NCBI GenBank assembly: GCA_031254035.1
Contig: JAIRVF010000033.1
Location: 171,066-235,065 of the forward strand
Direction of reading: 5' to 3'
Length of the DNA: 64,000 nt
Source: Paenibacillus sp.
GTDB taxonomy: Bacteria; Bacillota; Bacilli; Paenibacillales; Paenibacillaceae
In this document: positions 1 to 8,645 of the stretch, piece after piece
Layout: every line of letters starts with the position of its first letter
Numbering within the stretch: the stretch's first letter is position 1
Notes under the pieces: generated by a model
What the model saw: the letters and a program-made list of their open reading frames with translations, nothing else
Told to the model about the DNA's origin: nothing
Databases searched by the model: none
Translations under genes and position numbers: made by a program

Positions 1-470
1 TCGATATAAAATTTCTCCCATTCATCATGAATCCGCAGTGTTCTTAAGAAAGAGTTGTAGGCTTGGGTGTAAAGTGATGCAATTTCTCGCTCGCTTTCCG
101 CTGTTTCGGCCTTCGCTTCCTCTAGAAGTTCCCCGCGCAGGGCCTCAGCAGTATCTATTATGCAGATATCCGTTCCTTCCAGAATAGGATCGGCACTCCA
201 GGCATTCCCATCGATGATACCAATACGCGCTTCCTCCAGAATAATGCCTTCAAGCCGTTCATTATTCAAAGGATCATGTATAAAGTGCTTGGTCCATCCG
301 TTATTTTTCCATGCATCCGCCAACTCGCTCAGTATCCGAGATGTGCCTGATCCGGTCCGTCCGTTAATCACAAATATAGTGCCCAAACCGTTTAAAGTAG
401 AGTCGTACAAAGAATACAATCCCGCCGCCGTGTTGCCGCGGCCAAAATAGTGCTTTTCCAGCCCTTCCAT
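1..470 (-). CDS. PRK06851-type P-loop protein, N-terminal part
   Basis: The reading frame starts at ATG 470 with an upstream GAAGGAG and runs off the left edge, so only the first 156 residues are seen. The start (YFGRGNTAAGLYSLYD), a P-loop-like stretch near residues 35-43 and the later pattern (an LY..AY segment followed by IHDEWE) resemble the PRK06851 family of duplicated P-loop NTPases, whose function is unknown to me. The Walker A region reads NGRTGSGTSR, so the usual GK[S/T] lysine is threonine. The family is usually about 360 residues with a second P-loop in the C-terminal half, which is outside the window. Family assignment is from remembered sequence pattern; moderate confidence. Confidence 0.6.
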   Translation of the reverse strand, partial: MEGLEKHYFGRGNTAAGLYSLYDSTLNGLGTIFVINGRTGSGTSRILSELADAWKNNGWTKHFIHDPLNNERLEGIILEEARIGIIDGNAWSADPILEGTDICIIDTAEALRGELLEEAKAETAESEREIASLYTQAYNSFLRTLRIHDEWEKFYI

Positions 471-554
471 TCAAGTTCACGCTCCTTCATCTGACTCAAC
501 TGCTAACACCCTATAATTATGCCGACTGGTGATTTTGTGTGAATGCCTATACGA

Positions 555-1415
555 TCAGGGCTTAGCACTTTTCCAATATTCATAGGCATGCACGATGTTG
601 CCGGTATATGATGGAGAATCTTTTAACATTTCAGGCAACTTTGCAAGCTCCCCCTCCATATACTTCGCGCCCTTTTCATAAAAGGAGACGTGCTGCCCCT
701 CATGGCTTTCTTTCATCTCGACCGAGATGAGGATCAGCTTGCCCAATTCATCCGCGAAAGCAATTTCTTCCTTGGAGACGTCAACAATGCCGTTTGACCC
801 ATTGGCCGTATTCCGGAAGGCCATTAAAGATACATGGTCCATGCGATCAATCATCCATTTGCTGACCGATATAATTTCCCCGGGAACTTTGTATTTATCG
901 AGCCAAACAGCCAAATCCATACTAGCCTGCAGTTGCGAGCCTTTTTTCAATTCCGTAACAAACGCATCGATGTTGGAGATCCAATTTGAAATGACCCGTT
1001 CAGGATCAGCATTCCATTCCGGCAGCAGGTAGGGCTCAATGTCCAAGTGGATGCCATGGAAACGCTCATCCCCTTTGACAGCAAGATTATAGTCTTTTAC
1101 ATACTTGACCAGTGTCATCATCTTTTCCCTAGTCTCCTGAAGAGCCCAACTCGGGTTCCCTCCCATGGCATGTACTTCGATGCCAGCCGCCGACGCTTGC
1201 TTAACGAAGGAACTGTACGCACTGAAAGGCTGCTGCAAATCCAAATGGACATAAAGCCAGTTCAGCTTCTTCTCTTTTGCAAATTCGAGAATTTCTTCGC
1301 TGTTCTGTAGGACTTGATTCGCATCCCAAACATATGTGCCTCTTACCTTTTCTCCTCTGTTCACAGGATCCGCATCAGGTACCTGATCAACTTCCCCAGG
1401 TTTCGGATCAATCAT
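555..1415 (-). CDS. TIM-barrel glycoside-hydrolase-like protein, cytoplasmic
   Basis: A 286-residue protein with a clear SD (GGAGGGG) before ATG 1415 and no signal peptide. Features suggesting a (beta/alpha)8 fold are KKLNWLYVHLDL near residue 49, a GIEVHAMGG segment near 87, and GIHLDIEPYLLPEW near 123-136, where the D-x-E pair after a beta strand resembles the catalytic or metal region of glycoside hydrolase-like barrels. Later strands include ASMDLAVW and DHVSLMAFRN. I recognise the fold type but not a named family, and the substrate is unknown. It stands alone, transcribed away from the SDR gene upstream. Confidence 0.55.
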   Translation of the reverse strand: MIDPKPGEVDQVPDADPVNRGEKVRGTYVWDANQVLQNSEEILEFAKEKKLNWLYVHLDLQQPFSAYSSFVKQASAAGIEVHAMGGNPSWALQETREKMMTLVKYVKDYNLAVKGDERFHGIHLDIEPYLLPEWNADPERVISNWISNIDAFVTELKKGSQLQASMDLAVWLDKYKVPGEIISVSKWMIDRMDHVSLMAFRNTANGSNGIVDVSKEEIAFADELGKLILISVEMKESHEGQHVSFYEKGAKYMEGELAKLPEMLKDSPSYTGNIVHAYEYWKSAKP

Positions 1416-1658
1416 AATTCCCCTCCATTTCTATGCAAGTCTATCGAGGACTGATTTCATCCCCTTGAAGTAAACGGGGTTATTATAGCATTGATCCTAT
1501 AAAAAAAGATGAGCCCATATCCTTAAAGAACAAGCCCACCCTAATTGCCGCTGAAAATATCTGCACAAAAGGAACTATACCCTTCAGTCATATTTCTCCT
1601 TTTAAGTTGCAGCTGAGAAACCATGGAAAACATTAGGGCCAACTGCGCAGGAGAAAAG

Positions 1659-2408
1659 TTACGGTTCGTAAATCATTTTACGTGTCATCCCCCCGTCAAT
1701 GACCAGGTTCGTCCCGGTAACGAAGGAATTGCCCGGATCTGCCAAATACAGGCAAGCCTTGGCGATATCATCCGGTTTGCCTACCCTACCTGCCGGATGC
1801 TGTTCATGATCCGCCTGTTTGAGTGATTCGTAATCCTGTGTTTCGATCCATCCCGGACTGATGCAATTAACCCGAACCCCATCTGGACCAAGCGAGACGG
1901 CCATTGCATGGGTAAGCGCTACGATTGCCCCCTTGGACGCTGCATAAGCTTCAGAATTGGGCTCGGACATTAGCGCACGTGTGGAAGCGATATTCACGAC
2001 AGCCCCAGCACCGCCATGCTTCTTCATATATTTTGCAGCCTCCCTGGTAGCTAAGAAGCAGCTTCTCGCATTGGTGTTCAAAACATCATCCCACTCGCCC
2101 ACAGTTAGATCGTAAGGGGACTTCCAACGGGAAACGCCCGCATTATTGATCAGCACGTCTATTTTCCCATATTTGTCTTCAGCCGTTTTCATCAGCTGTT
2201 TGATTTCTTCTTCTTTGCGGACATCACATGGCACAAAAATGGCTTGTCCGCCATCATTCCGAATCGCTGCCGTCGCGGCGTCCCCTTGATCCGCATTAAG
2301 ATCCGCCATGACAAGCAGAGCTCCTTTTGCCGCAAAAGCTTTGGCCACGCCGTAGCCGATCCCTTGCGCAGCTCCGGTTACGACCACGACGAGATTTTGA
2401 TAAGACAT
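1659..2408 (-). CDS. Short-chain dehydrogenase/reductase (SDR)
   Basis: A 249-residue classical SDR. It shows the cofactor motif TGAAQGIGYG (residues 11-20), an acidic residue after the second strand (MADLN, suggesting NAD preference), the NNAG motif, the catalytic Ser in NIAST, and the YAASK active site. The C-terminal VTGTNLVIDGGM is typical of the family. SD AAGGAGG lies a few bases before ATG 2408. The substrate cannot be inferred; classical SDRs of this length act on sugars, alcohols or 3-oxoacyl groups. No partner gene is adjacent; the next gene upstream is a separate DUF2500 unit with its own terminator. Confidence 0.9.
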   Translation of the reverse strand: MSYQNLVVVVTGAAQGIGYGVAKAFAAKGALLVMADLNADQGDAATAAIRNDGGQAIFVPCDVRKEEEIKQLMKTAEDKYGKIDVLINNAGVSRWKSPYDLTVGEWDDVLNTNARSCFLATREAAKYMKKHGGAGAVVNIASTRALMSEPNSEAYAASKGAIVALTHAMAVSLGPDGVRVNCISPGWIETQDYESLKQADHEQHPAGRVGKPDDIAKACLYLADPGNSFVTGTNLVIDGGMTRKMIYEP

Positions 2409-2493
2409 TTTTTATTCCTCCTTATTTACGTTCGCTGCTTTTATTTTAATTCACCTGGGAAATGAAACAACCTAAGATTTTTTTACTCTGCAG

Positions 2494-2523
2494 AAAAGAC
2501 CACATCCTAAAAGGATGCGGTCA
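2494..2523 (-). terminator. Rho-independent terminator after the DUF2500 gene
   Basis: The stem GACCGCATCC / GGATGTGGTC read on the minus strand has a short TTTA loop and is followed by CTTTTCTG. It lies 28 bases past the DUF2500 stop codon. Confidence 0.7.
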
Positions 2524-2550
2524 ATAACTTTAACGTATGACTCAGTGCTA

Positions 2551-2985
2551 TCATCTCTCATAATCACGATGGCGGGCACCGGGACGAGCCTCACTCACCA
2601 AACGCATACTTCGTTCAAAGCCCTTGAACCGCGTTCCCTGAAACGTTAGACGTCCTGAATCTCCTTCTGCACACAAACCGAACTGTTTCCCGCTCACGGG
2701 AAACTCCATGCGGTCCCCACTTTCCACTTCAAACGTAATATAGTAGGTCGTATTCGTGTGGCTCGACATATGATCATTGGGTTCATGATGATGATGTTGC
2801 TTTATTTCAGTACGTTTACTGACAATCCGGGAGTCGACCGTGAGAACAGGCTGTTTATTGTTCCGGCCCCACTGCAGCAATCCTCTGCCGACAGACAAGA
2901 CGATGATACCGATAATGACAACAAAAAAGATCGGCATGACTTTACCGAAGAAGTCAAACATCCAAAATGACTCTTCTCCTGGCAT
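2551..2985 (-). CDS. DUF2500 membrane protein
   Basis: A 144-residue protein with one N-terminal transmembrane helix (about residues 12-34, PIFFVVIIGIIVLSVG) and a soluble beta-rich domain (VLTVDSRIVSKRTE..., TYYITFEVESGDRMEF, GDSGRLTFQGTRFKGFER). This is the layout of DUF2500 proteins, whose function is unknown; the domain resembles an OB-like beta barrel. A natural HHHH run (residues 64-67) lies between the first two strands, and His-rich stretches at this place are common in the family. SD AGGAGGGGG precedes ATG 2985. It is a single gene with its own terminator. Confidence 0.85.
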   Translation of the reverse strand: MPGEESFWMFDFFGKVMPIFFVVIIGIIVLSVGRGLLQWGRNNKQPVLTVDSRIVSKRTEIKQHHHHEPNDHMSSHTNTTYYITFEVESGDRMEFPVSGKQFGLCAEGDSGRLTFQGTRFKGFERSMRLVSEARPGARHRDYER

Positions 2986-3070
2986 GCTTCCCCCTCCTTT
3001 TCGACTTTAGGCTGGACGATGCAAGTTCTCAGCAGGCCTGTTCATTATCAGTATATGCATGACCTATGAC

Positions 3071-3109
3071 AAAAAAACCTCCACTTCGCTTTTCAGCTCG
3101 TGGAGGTTT
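3071..3109 (-). terminator. Terminator of the small cysteine-rich gene
   Basis: Inverted arms AACCTCCAC and GTGGAGGTT flank a 15-base loop; on the minus strand the stem runs into TTTTTTT. It sits just past the stop of the small gene at 3131-3310. Confidence 0.85.
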
Positions 3110-3130
3110 CAGGGTGAGCAACAATCGGAT

Positions 3131-3310
3131 TTAAGCATGGACCTGATCGAGATAATATTGCGTTTCATCTTGCTCCTGTCCTTCCAATAATCCTTGCTGA
3201 GCCCAGCATTCTCTGCACTTCTCTTCTGTGTCGCATGTGCATGCATCCTCGCAGTTGTAACAGAATTTAAGTAAGTATTCAGTCGTTTTTTCCTTATTGA
3301 AGTTAGTCAT
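3131..3310 (-). CDS. Small cysteine-rich protein, possible metal binder
   Basis: A 59-residue protein from ATG 3310. A GTG at 3319 is in frame, but the GGGAG Shine-Dalgarno overlaps it and is correctly spaced (8 bases) for the ATG. Residues about 16-37 carry six cysteines in the order C-x2-C-x3-C-x-C-x5-C-x2-C (CYNCEDACTCDTEEKCRECW), which could bind zinc or an iron-sulfur cluster; the rest is acidic. No signal peptide. I do not recognise a named family. It is followed by a strong terminator, which supports its being a real gene. Confidence 0.65.
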   Translation of the reverse strand: MTNFNKEKTTEYLLKFCYNCEDACTCDTEEKCRECWAQQGLLEGQEQDETQYYLDQVHA

Positions 3311-3474
3311 GGTTCTCACTCCCGTTTATGTTTTTTAAGCTCTCCTTACACTCTTAGAGTACCATACTTCCACCTGTATGATTGTGATTATTTTCACATT
3401 GAACTACAAATTTTAAGTTATTTTTGAAATTGCGCGGTCGCTCATCCTTGATATGGCTTCGATTAGGTTTTCTT

Positions 3475-3496
3475 ATCAAAGGCGGACTTTTTGAAC
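3475..3496 (+). repeat. 22-base dispersed repeat, copy 1
   Basis: A perfect match in the opposite orientation to the left end of the 169-bp element at 27806. It begins ATCAAAGGCGG and ends CTTTTTGAAC. Only the end motif is shared here; the interior is not recognisable. Confidence 0.7.
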
Positions 3497-3510
3497 TACT
3501 TTAAAAGATT

Positions 3511-3538
3511 AAAGCGGAGAACCTATTGTTCCCCGCCC
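3511..3538 (-). terminator. Hairpin after the Ycf48-like lipoprotein gene
   Basis: The stem GCGGGGAAC / GTTCTCCGC (one mismatch, five-base loop) on the minus strand is followed by TTTAATCTTTT. It lies directly past the stop at 3543. Confidence 0.65.
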
Positions 3539-3542
3539 CTTG

Positions 3543-4838
3543 TTACAATACTCTCCAGGTCGCGCCGCCATCCATCGTTTGCAGCAGCCGTGAGCTTTTC
3601 AGATCGCTGTTCTCAATCAGCAACCATCCAACCCGCGGAGACGAAAACTGAAGTTTTACAACCTCGGGGTACTCCCGAAGCCTATCTCTCAGCATCTGAT
3701 TATCGTTATTCGCCGACCATATCTTTCCTTGATCCACCGTATGGTACAGCATATTGTTAACCAATGCCCAACCTTCATTTGCATTAATAAATGACGGCTG
3801 GACCGTTTGGTTAAGCCCATCGCTCCTGCTCAGTCCGAAGTTTGCGAAATTCCAGCTCATACCGCCGTCTTTCGTAAAGTAACCGTTATATTTCGTACTG
3901 TCCCCGATTTTGCAACCGATCGGAATCCAGCCTTCCTTATGCGTGGATCCAAAAAACTGCGGAGTGCCTGCCGTATACGAAACACATGATTTCAGTTTAT
4001 CCCTATCGAAAAACGCCGGATCCGATATCCACTTATTGCCTCCGTCTTTTGTCCGATAAAGTTTTGGCTCCCCCAATTCCTGCAGTAATACATATCCATG
4101 CATAGAATCAGTAAAACTCATACTGATCGTATAACCAAGATGCGGGATTGGACTGCTGGATTCCGATTTCTCGGGAGCATATATCGAGTTTTGCATCACG
4201 ACATTCCAGTCAGATCCGCCGCCATCTGTCCGGTAAAGAACCTTGAGTTCCTTGCCTGTCGACGAATCTTCCGTAGTCATCAGCCAACCGCGCTGGGGTG
4301 ATTCAAAATCAATTGCAGAAACTTTATTATTCTGAGGAATCGATGTAATATTCCAGTCCTCCCCGCCGTTATCCGTATGAAGGATGATCGTTTCGGACAT
4401 CCCCGTCGATTCTCGTACAATCCAGCCATGCATCGGATCTGTAAAATAGATATCTCTTCCGTAGCGTGGATTGGCCGTGAATTGCACATTGGGGGAAGGA
4501 GATATATTGACCCACGTCCGGCCGTTATTTTCAGTTATATAAAGACGAAGTTCATTGCGGGTTAACCCCCAGGCGATCCCTTTCGTTTCACTTAGTAGCT
4601 GAAAATCCTTAAGTTTGGTCTGGATTTGATATTTGCCTGCATCATTCACACTCTTTTTATTCGAAGCTTCCGGAGCGACCACAGTTAACGTCTGGCCCTG
4701 ATCCGGTGATACCTCAGCTGCGTCCTGCACTGCGGGAGCCGATGCTTGCATTCCGGTCTGTTCTTCACTTGAGAAACATCCACTCAGAAATACACTGCAT
4801 AATAATGTGATACCAACAAGCTGTTTATACCGCTTCAT
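3543..4838 (-). CDS. Ycf48/BNR-like beta-propeller lipoprotein
   Basis: A 431-residue lipoprotein. The signal peptide MKRYKQLVGITLLCSVFL ends in the lipobox LSGC, so it should be anchored outside the membrane. The mature part has about six repeats built around D-x-G-G-x-x-W (TDNGGEDWN, TDGGGSDWN, TKDGGNKW, TKDGGMSWN, TMDGGATW) alternating with D/SPxxGW/GY turns (DPMHGWIV, SPQRGWLM, DSMHGYVL). These are BNR/Asp-box and Ycf48-type blades of a seven- or eight-bladed propeller. In bacteria such proteins are mostly uncharacterised; binding or assembly roles are inferred. It is a single gene upstream of the hairpin at 3511. Confidence 0.75.
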   Translation of the reverse strand: MKRYKQLVGITLLCSVFLSGCFSSEEQTGMQASAPAVQDAAEVSPDQGQTLTVVAPEASNKKSVNDAGKYQIQTKLKDFQLLSETKGIAWGLTRNELRLYITENNGRTWVNISPSPNVQFTANPRYGRDIYFTDPMHGWIVRESTGMSETIILHTDNGGEDWNITSIPQNNKVSAIDFESPQRGWLMTTEDSSTGKELKVLYRTDGGGSDWNVVMQNSIYAPEKSESSSPIPHLGYTISMSFTDSMHGYVLLQELGEPKLYRTKDGGNKWISDPAFFDRDKLKSCVSYTAGTPQFFGSTHKEGWIPIGCKIGDSTKYNGYFTKDGGMSWNFANFGLSRSDGLNQTVQPSFINANEGWALVNNMLYHTVDQGKIWSANNDNQMLRDRLREYPEVVKLQFSSPRVGWLLIENSDLKSSRLLQTMDGGATWRVL

Positions 4839-4970
4839 TCTAGTTCCTCCTCTCCTGAGGACAGCTTGTCCAACAAGACCTCCAATTCAAATAATATAAC
4901 AAAATCAGAGGTTTGCGCCAGTTTAAGCAACGGAAAGGAATGAAATGTTAGTTATAACGGTTAACAACAA

Positions 4971-6386
4971 TTATAATTTTCGTTCCGGATGTTCCCGTTT
5001 TTCTACAGGATTCTGATTGAGCAAGCTGTGTTTTTTACCGTACAAAAAGTAAATTATGAGTCCTATCAACATCCATATTAAAAATCCCATCCATGTAAAC
5101 AAATGCAAATTGGTCATTAAGTAAACGCATGCCGCTGCACTCAGCAGAGGGATAACCGGGACCCACGGAACTCGGAAGGAGCTTTTCTTGCCCAGATCGC
5201 TTTTTCGAAGCGCAATGATCCCGAGAGATACGACGGCAAAGGCAAATAAAGAACCGATACTTGTCAAACTAGCCAGTTTGCTCAAAGGAACGAACCCACT
5301 TAGAATCGCGATGATCGCTCCGGTAACCCATATGCTTTTCGTTGGCGTTTGAGCCTTGCTGCTGACAGTTGAGAGCTTGCTTGTAAGGAGCCCGTCACGG
5401 GAAATGGCAAAAAGAAGCCGCGTCATCCCAAACAGCATCACCAACAACACCGTCGTCATGCCTGCAATCGCCCCGATCGATATGAAACCGGCCAGGAAAT
5501 TTTTATCCATAAACCGCAGCGCGTAAGCCACCGGATCTCCCACATTCAGAGAATAATACGGTACGATTCCTGTCAAAACCAAGGATACCGCAATGTACAA
5601 CAGCGTACAAATGACAAGCGAAGCGATGATTCCGATCGGCATGTCGCGCTGGGGTCTTTTGACTTCTTCCGCTGCAGTCGACACGGCGTCAAAACCAATG
5701 TATGCGACGAAAACTGTCGCCGCCCCACTGATAACACCACTAAAGCCGAATGGCAGAAAAGGCGACCAATTCGCCGGTTTCACATAAAACGCACCCACCC
5801 CGATAAAGAGCAGTATAACCGCCATCTTAACGACTACCATGATCCCGTTAAAGCGGGCAGTCTTTTTAGTGCCTTTGCTAAGCACATAAGTTATCGCTAA
5901 AGTAATCAGTACTGCCGGCAAATCAATGATTGAACCTTTGGAAGCATCATAGGCGCCCGAAATCGCAGCTGGTAAGTGCAGCCCAAAACCATCAAGAAAC
6001 CCCGTAAAATAAGATGACCAGCCACTAGCGACGGTCGCAGCCGCCACTCCATATTCCAGTATCAAATCCCATCCCAAAATCCAAGCGATAATTTCGCCAA
6101 ATACGAAATAACTGTATGCGTAAGCACTCCCGGATACCGGAACAGTGGATGCAAATTCAGCATAACAGAGTGCCGACAAGACGCAGGTAAGGGCAGCAAT
6201 AATGAATGAAATAATAAGACCCGGCCCTGCATACATCGCTGCAGCGACTCCTGTCAGAACAAAAATGCCCGTCCCGATTACGGCTCCTACACCAAGTGCC
6301 GTCAAATCAAGCGCTCCCAACGTCCGATTGAGCTTCCCTGCTGTTCCATCAAGGCTTTCTACCGTTTTTTTCCGAAAAATATCCAT
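4971..6386 (-). CDS. APC-superfamily amino acid permease (YfnA-like)
   Basis: A 471-residue integral membrane protein with about 12 hydrophobic helices. The first helix carries the consensus GVGAVIGTGIFVLTG (residues 33-47), the substrate-binding unwound segment of the LeuT fold, and helix 3 has EFASTVPVSGSAYAY, both typical of the cationic amino acid transporter branch (Bacillus YfnA, CtrA and similar). The helix 6 region FVAYIGFDAVSTAAEE is also conserved. The substrate is probably an uncharged or basic amino acid. No enzyme gene lies next to it. The start at ATG 6386 is supported by the upstream AAGGGGAGA. Confidence 0.88.
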   Translation of the reverse strand: MDIFRKKTVESLDGTAGKLNRTLGALDLTALGVGAVIGTGIFVLTGVAAAMYAGPGLIISFIIAALTCVLSALCYAEFASTVPVSGSAYAYSYFVFGEIIAWILGWDLILEYGVAAATVASGWSSYFTGFLDGFGLHLPAAISGAYDASKGSIIDLPAVLITLAITYVLSKGTKKTARFNGIMVVVKMAVILLFIGVGAFYVKPANWSPFLPFGFSGVISGAATVFVAYIGFDAVSTAAEEVKRPQRDMPIGIIASLVICTLLYIAVSLVLTGIVPYYSLNVGDPVAYALRFMDKNFLAGFISIGAIAGMTTVLLVMLFGMTRLLFAISRDGLLTSKLSTVSSKAQTPTKSIWVTGAIIAILSGFVPLSKLASLTSIGSLFAFAVVSLGIIALRKSDLGKKSSFRVPWVPVIPLLSAAACVYLMTNLHLFTWMGFLIWMLIGLIIYFLYGKKHSLLNQNPVEKREHPERKL

Positions 6387-6528
6387 GATGTATCTCCCCT
6401 TGTTGTGTTTTCCCCTTTAAACGGTGAAAGTCATATATGTCATGGTTTTTAATTATGAATGTCAAGGCTTTTTGTTGTCAATAAAACAGCTCATGGAAAA
6501 ATTTATCTGGGCCATTATGCACAGATGC

Positions 6529-6567
6529 AAAAAACGCCTAATCTCCCGCTAAGGGCCATTAGACGTT
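6529..6567 (-). terminator. Terminator downstream of the SRAP gene
   Basis: Arms ACGTCTAAT and ATTAGGCGT (minus strand, one mismatch) are followed by TTTTTTG. It lies about 115 bases beyond the stop of the SRAP gene, with no other gene between. Confidence 0.65.
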
Positions 6568-6680
6568 AGATGGGTCAGGGAATTACGGAAACAATATTAC
6601 AGTTATTTGATGACCTTACACGCTGCTCTATGGACATAATTACCTTCTCGCCTGCGGGGTGCCGCAGGATGATTGGGGCA

Positions 6681-7355
6681 TCAGCGTTTCACCCAAGCTT
6701 TTTCCAAATCCATTTCCTGAATACATTCCATGCTGTCATGGGCATCGTTGTCAATCAGCGGTGTTACTGCATAGGCGAACATTTCATCCGCCGGAAGGGT
6801 ACGCAAAATAGGATCTAATAGGTCCAGATCCATCGTATCTTCATTCAGCCAATGGTTCATATCCTCTTGTGACAAAATCGCTGGCATCCGGTTATCGAAT
6901 TCTCCAATCAGGCGATTCGCTTCCGTCATGAGCAGTGTACACGTCCGGAGCGGATCTCCTTTATGATCTTTCCAAATTTCATAAAGTCCCGCGATACCGA
7001 ACATTTTGCGATCCCTCATCACAACGCGAACAGGGTATGACTTCTTGCCTTCCTTTTTCCAATAGTAAAAACCATTGCAAGGAATGACACAGCGCTGTTT
7101 ATCCACCATTTTACGGTAGCTTGGGTTCAGATGAACACTCCTCAAATCCGCGTTGACGGCATCCTTCCCCCAATACGGAATAAAGCCCCAGCGGTATTCA
7201 TCAAGGATCCTTTCCTTGTTCTGCTGGAGCACGACAGGCATATGTTGTGTCGGACTTATATTGTAGCGATTTTTATAGTAGTACATGGTCCGATCGATTT
7301 GAAAATGCTCTTGCACTTCCTGCAGTTCCGCAGCCATTGAAAAACGTTGACACAT
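6681..7355 (-). CDS. Divergent SRAP (YedK/HMCES-like) protein
   Basis: A 224-residue SRAP-domain protein. Known family members (E. coli YedK, human HMCES) crosslink to abasic sites in single-stranded DNA through Cys2, using an Asn, Arg, Glu and His. Here Cys2 is present (MCQRF, usually MCGRF) and the fold motifs RYNISPTQ, RWGFIPYWGKD and RCVIPCNGFYYWKK are clear. However, the residue that is Glu in the canonical GFYEW is Tyr (GFYYW), and the canonical [IL]HDRMP histidine is replaced (FDNRMP). The NARSET motif reads NADLRS. It therefore belongs to a divergent branch that may handle its crosslink differently. It lies 57 bases after the tyrosine recombinase gene on the same strand, so the two may be co-transcribed. 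Confidence 0.85.
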   Translation of the reverse strand: MCQRFSMAAELQEVQEHFQIDRTMYYYKNRYNISPTQHMPVVLQQNKERILDEYRWGFIPYWGKDAVNADLRSVHLNPSYRKMVDKQRCVIPCNGFYYWKKEGKKSYPVRVVMRDRKMFGIAGLYEIWKDHKGDPLRTCTLLMTEANRLIGEFDNRMPAILSQEDMNHWLNEDTMDLDLLDPILRTLPADEMFAYAVTPLIDNDAHDSMECIQEMDLEKAWVKR

Positions 7356-7412
7356 ACAGCATCAACCCCCTTTTACGATGTATTGTTTGTAAAAAGAGGT
7401 TAATTATGCATG

Positions 7413-8324
7413 CTAAAAAGGAAGCACCACCTCAAGACGTGAAATAGCCTCCTCTTTCTCTCTGCTGGTGACATGTGTATAAACAGTAGTTGTTTGTATG
7501 GATGAGTGTCCTAGCAGCTCTTGTACCGTCCTCAGATCCGCGCCTTTGCGCAGGAGCATGGTGGCGAAGGAATGGCGCAGCTTATGGCTGGAATAGGGTA
7601 TCCGCTGATGCTTCGGCAAATCGGATTGATACCGGGCGAAAGTCTCCGCGGCAATCTGCTGAATGTTACGGATCGAAAGCCGCTGCCCTTTTTGCGATAT
7701 AAAAAGCGCGTCTTCCTTTTTCCGCCACGGTGTAATTCGTTCCTGGATGGCACGATCCAGCATGACCCCTACTGCAGCCGGTACTGGTAGCGTACGCCAC
7801 TTCCTGCCTTTACCGAATACATCGAGAGTATGCCGCTCTCTATTATAATCGTTCAGGTTGAGTGTGTGTACCTCCCCGACGCGTAGTCCCATGTAAGCCA
7901 TCAGCAGAAAAACGGCCACGTTCCGCGAACGGTATTTCCCCTCAACGCTTTCCAGAAACCGCGGCATCTGCTGCTCATCCAAATAAACGGGCGTCCGGTT
8001 TTTCTCGGTTTTGGATTTTTTGATGCCCCCGGCCGGATTGGATGCGGCCATTTCGAGCTCCATCAGCGCTTTGAAAAAGCAGTTCACCGCTGCATGCTTC
8101 CGGTTTCGCGTATTATCGCTAACACCCTTCTCCCGGACGGAGGAAAGGTAGGACATCACATGAATTTTTTTGACCTGCTCCAACTTTTTGCCTACAAGAG
8201 AATCAAGAAACTGCGATACATCACCGAGATATGATTTCTGGGTATGAACGGTATATCCTACATCCTTCATCCAGATCAAAAAAGCATCGGTGTATTCCTC
8301 ATAGCTGACGTTCATATCTACCAT
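7413..8324 (-). CDS. XerC/XerD-like tyrosine recombinase
   Basis: A 303-residue site-specific recombinase. The N-terminal SAM-like core-binding domain (residues 8-95) is followed by the catalytic domain with Arg148 (MGLRVGEVH), Lys172 (FGKGRKWR), His247 and Arg250 (HKLRHSFA), His273 (LGHSS) and the nucleophile Tyr282 (VYTHV). All six are intact. The length fits XerC/XerD, but the sequence is not the housekeeping pair as I know it; it could be an integrase-type relative. A GGGAGGG lies before ATG 8324. No attachment site was recognised next to it. The SRAP gene follows on the same strand. Confidence 0.85.
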   Translation of the reverse strand: MVDMNVSYEEYTDAFLIWMKDVGYTVHTQKSYLGDVSQFLDSLVGKKLEQVKKIHVMSYLSSVREKGVSDNTRNRKHAAVNCFFKALMELEMAASNPAGGIKKSKTEKNRTPVYLDEQQMPRFLESVEGKYRSRNVAVFLLMAYMGLRVGEVHTLNLNDYNRERHTLDVFGKGRKWRTLPVPAAVGVMLDRAIQERITPWRKKEDALFISQKGQRLSIRNIQQIAAETFARYQSDLPKHQRIPYSSHKLRHSFATMLLRKGADLRTVQELLGHSSIQTTTVYTHVTSREKEEAISRLEVVLPF

Positions 8325-8609
8325 CCGAATTCCCTCCCCGCTAAATAAAATATTAGTTCTTGAAATTATGCGATGTGCCGTTATGGTGAACCAAACAATT
8401 ACCCCATATTATGGGATATACGTAACGTTAAGGTGTGGAATATCTACCACTAGGAGTATGTATGACTCGTCATGTTTCACCATAAAAATCTATTTGAAAT
8501 GAAACTGCGTATAATTTATATTATGCGCAGTTTTTTGGAGATGCTTTTATTGTAGCATATTTGCAGGCAGAGTGGTTATTTCAGAGGTGATTTTACGTCT
8601 ATGAGCGCA
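8325..8609. other. Intergenic region upstream of the recombinase gene
   Basis: A mostly AT-rich stretch of about 285 bases. It should hold the promoter of the recombinase/SRAP pair, but I could not place a convincing -35/-10 pair. No open frame with a ribosome site was seen. Confidence 0.4.
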
Positions 8610-8645
8610 AAAAAGGCGGCACCAAGAATCAATCCTTGAGCCGCC
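8610..8645 (-). terminator. Terminator of the small gene at 8645-8806
   Basis: On the minus strand GGCGGCTCAAGG pairs with CTTGGTGCCGCC around a short loop, followed by TTTTTT. The stem begins at the stop codon of the small frame. Confidence 0.8.

Noticed and set aside
2758-2800. His-rich stretch as an engineered tag
   Set aside because: The HHHH run lies inside a DUF2500 protein, whose family commonly has natural His-rich segments here.
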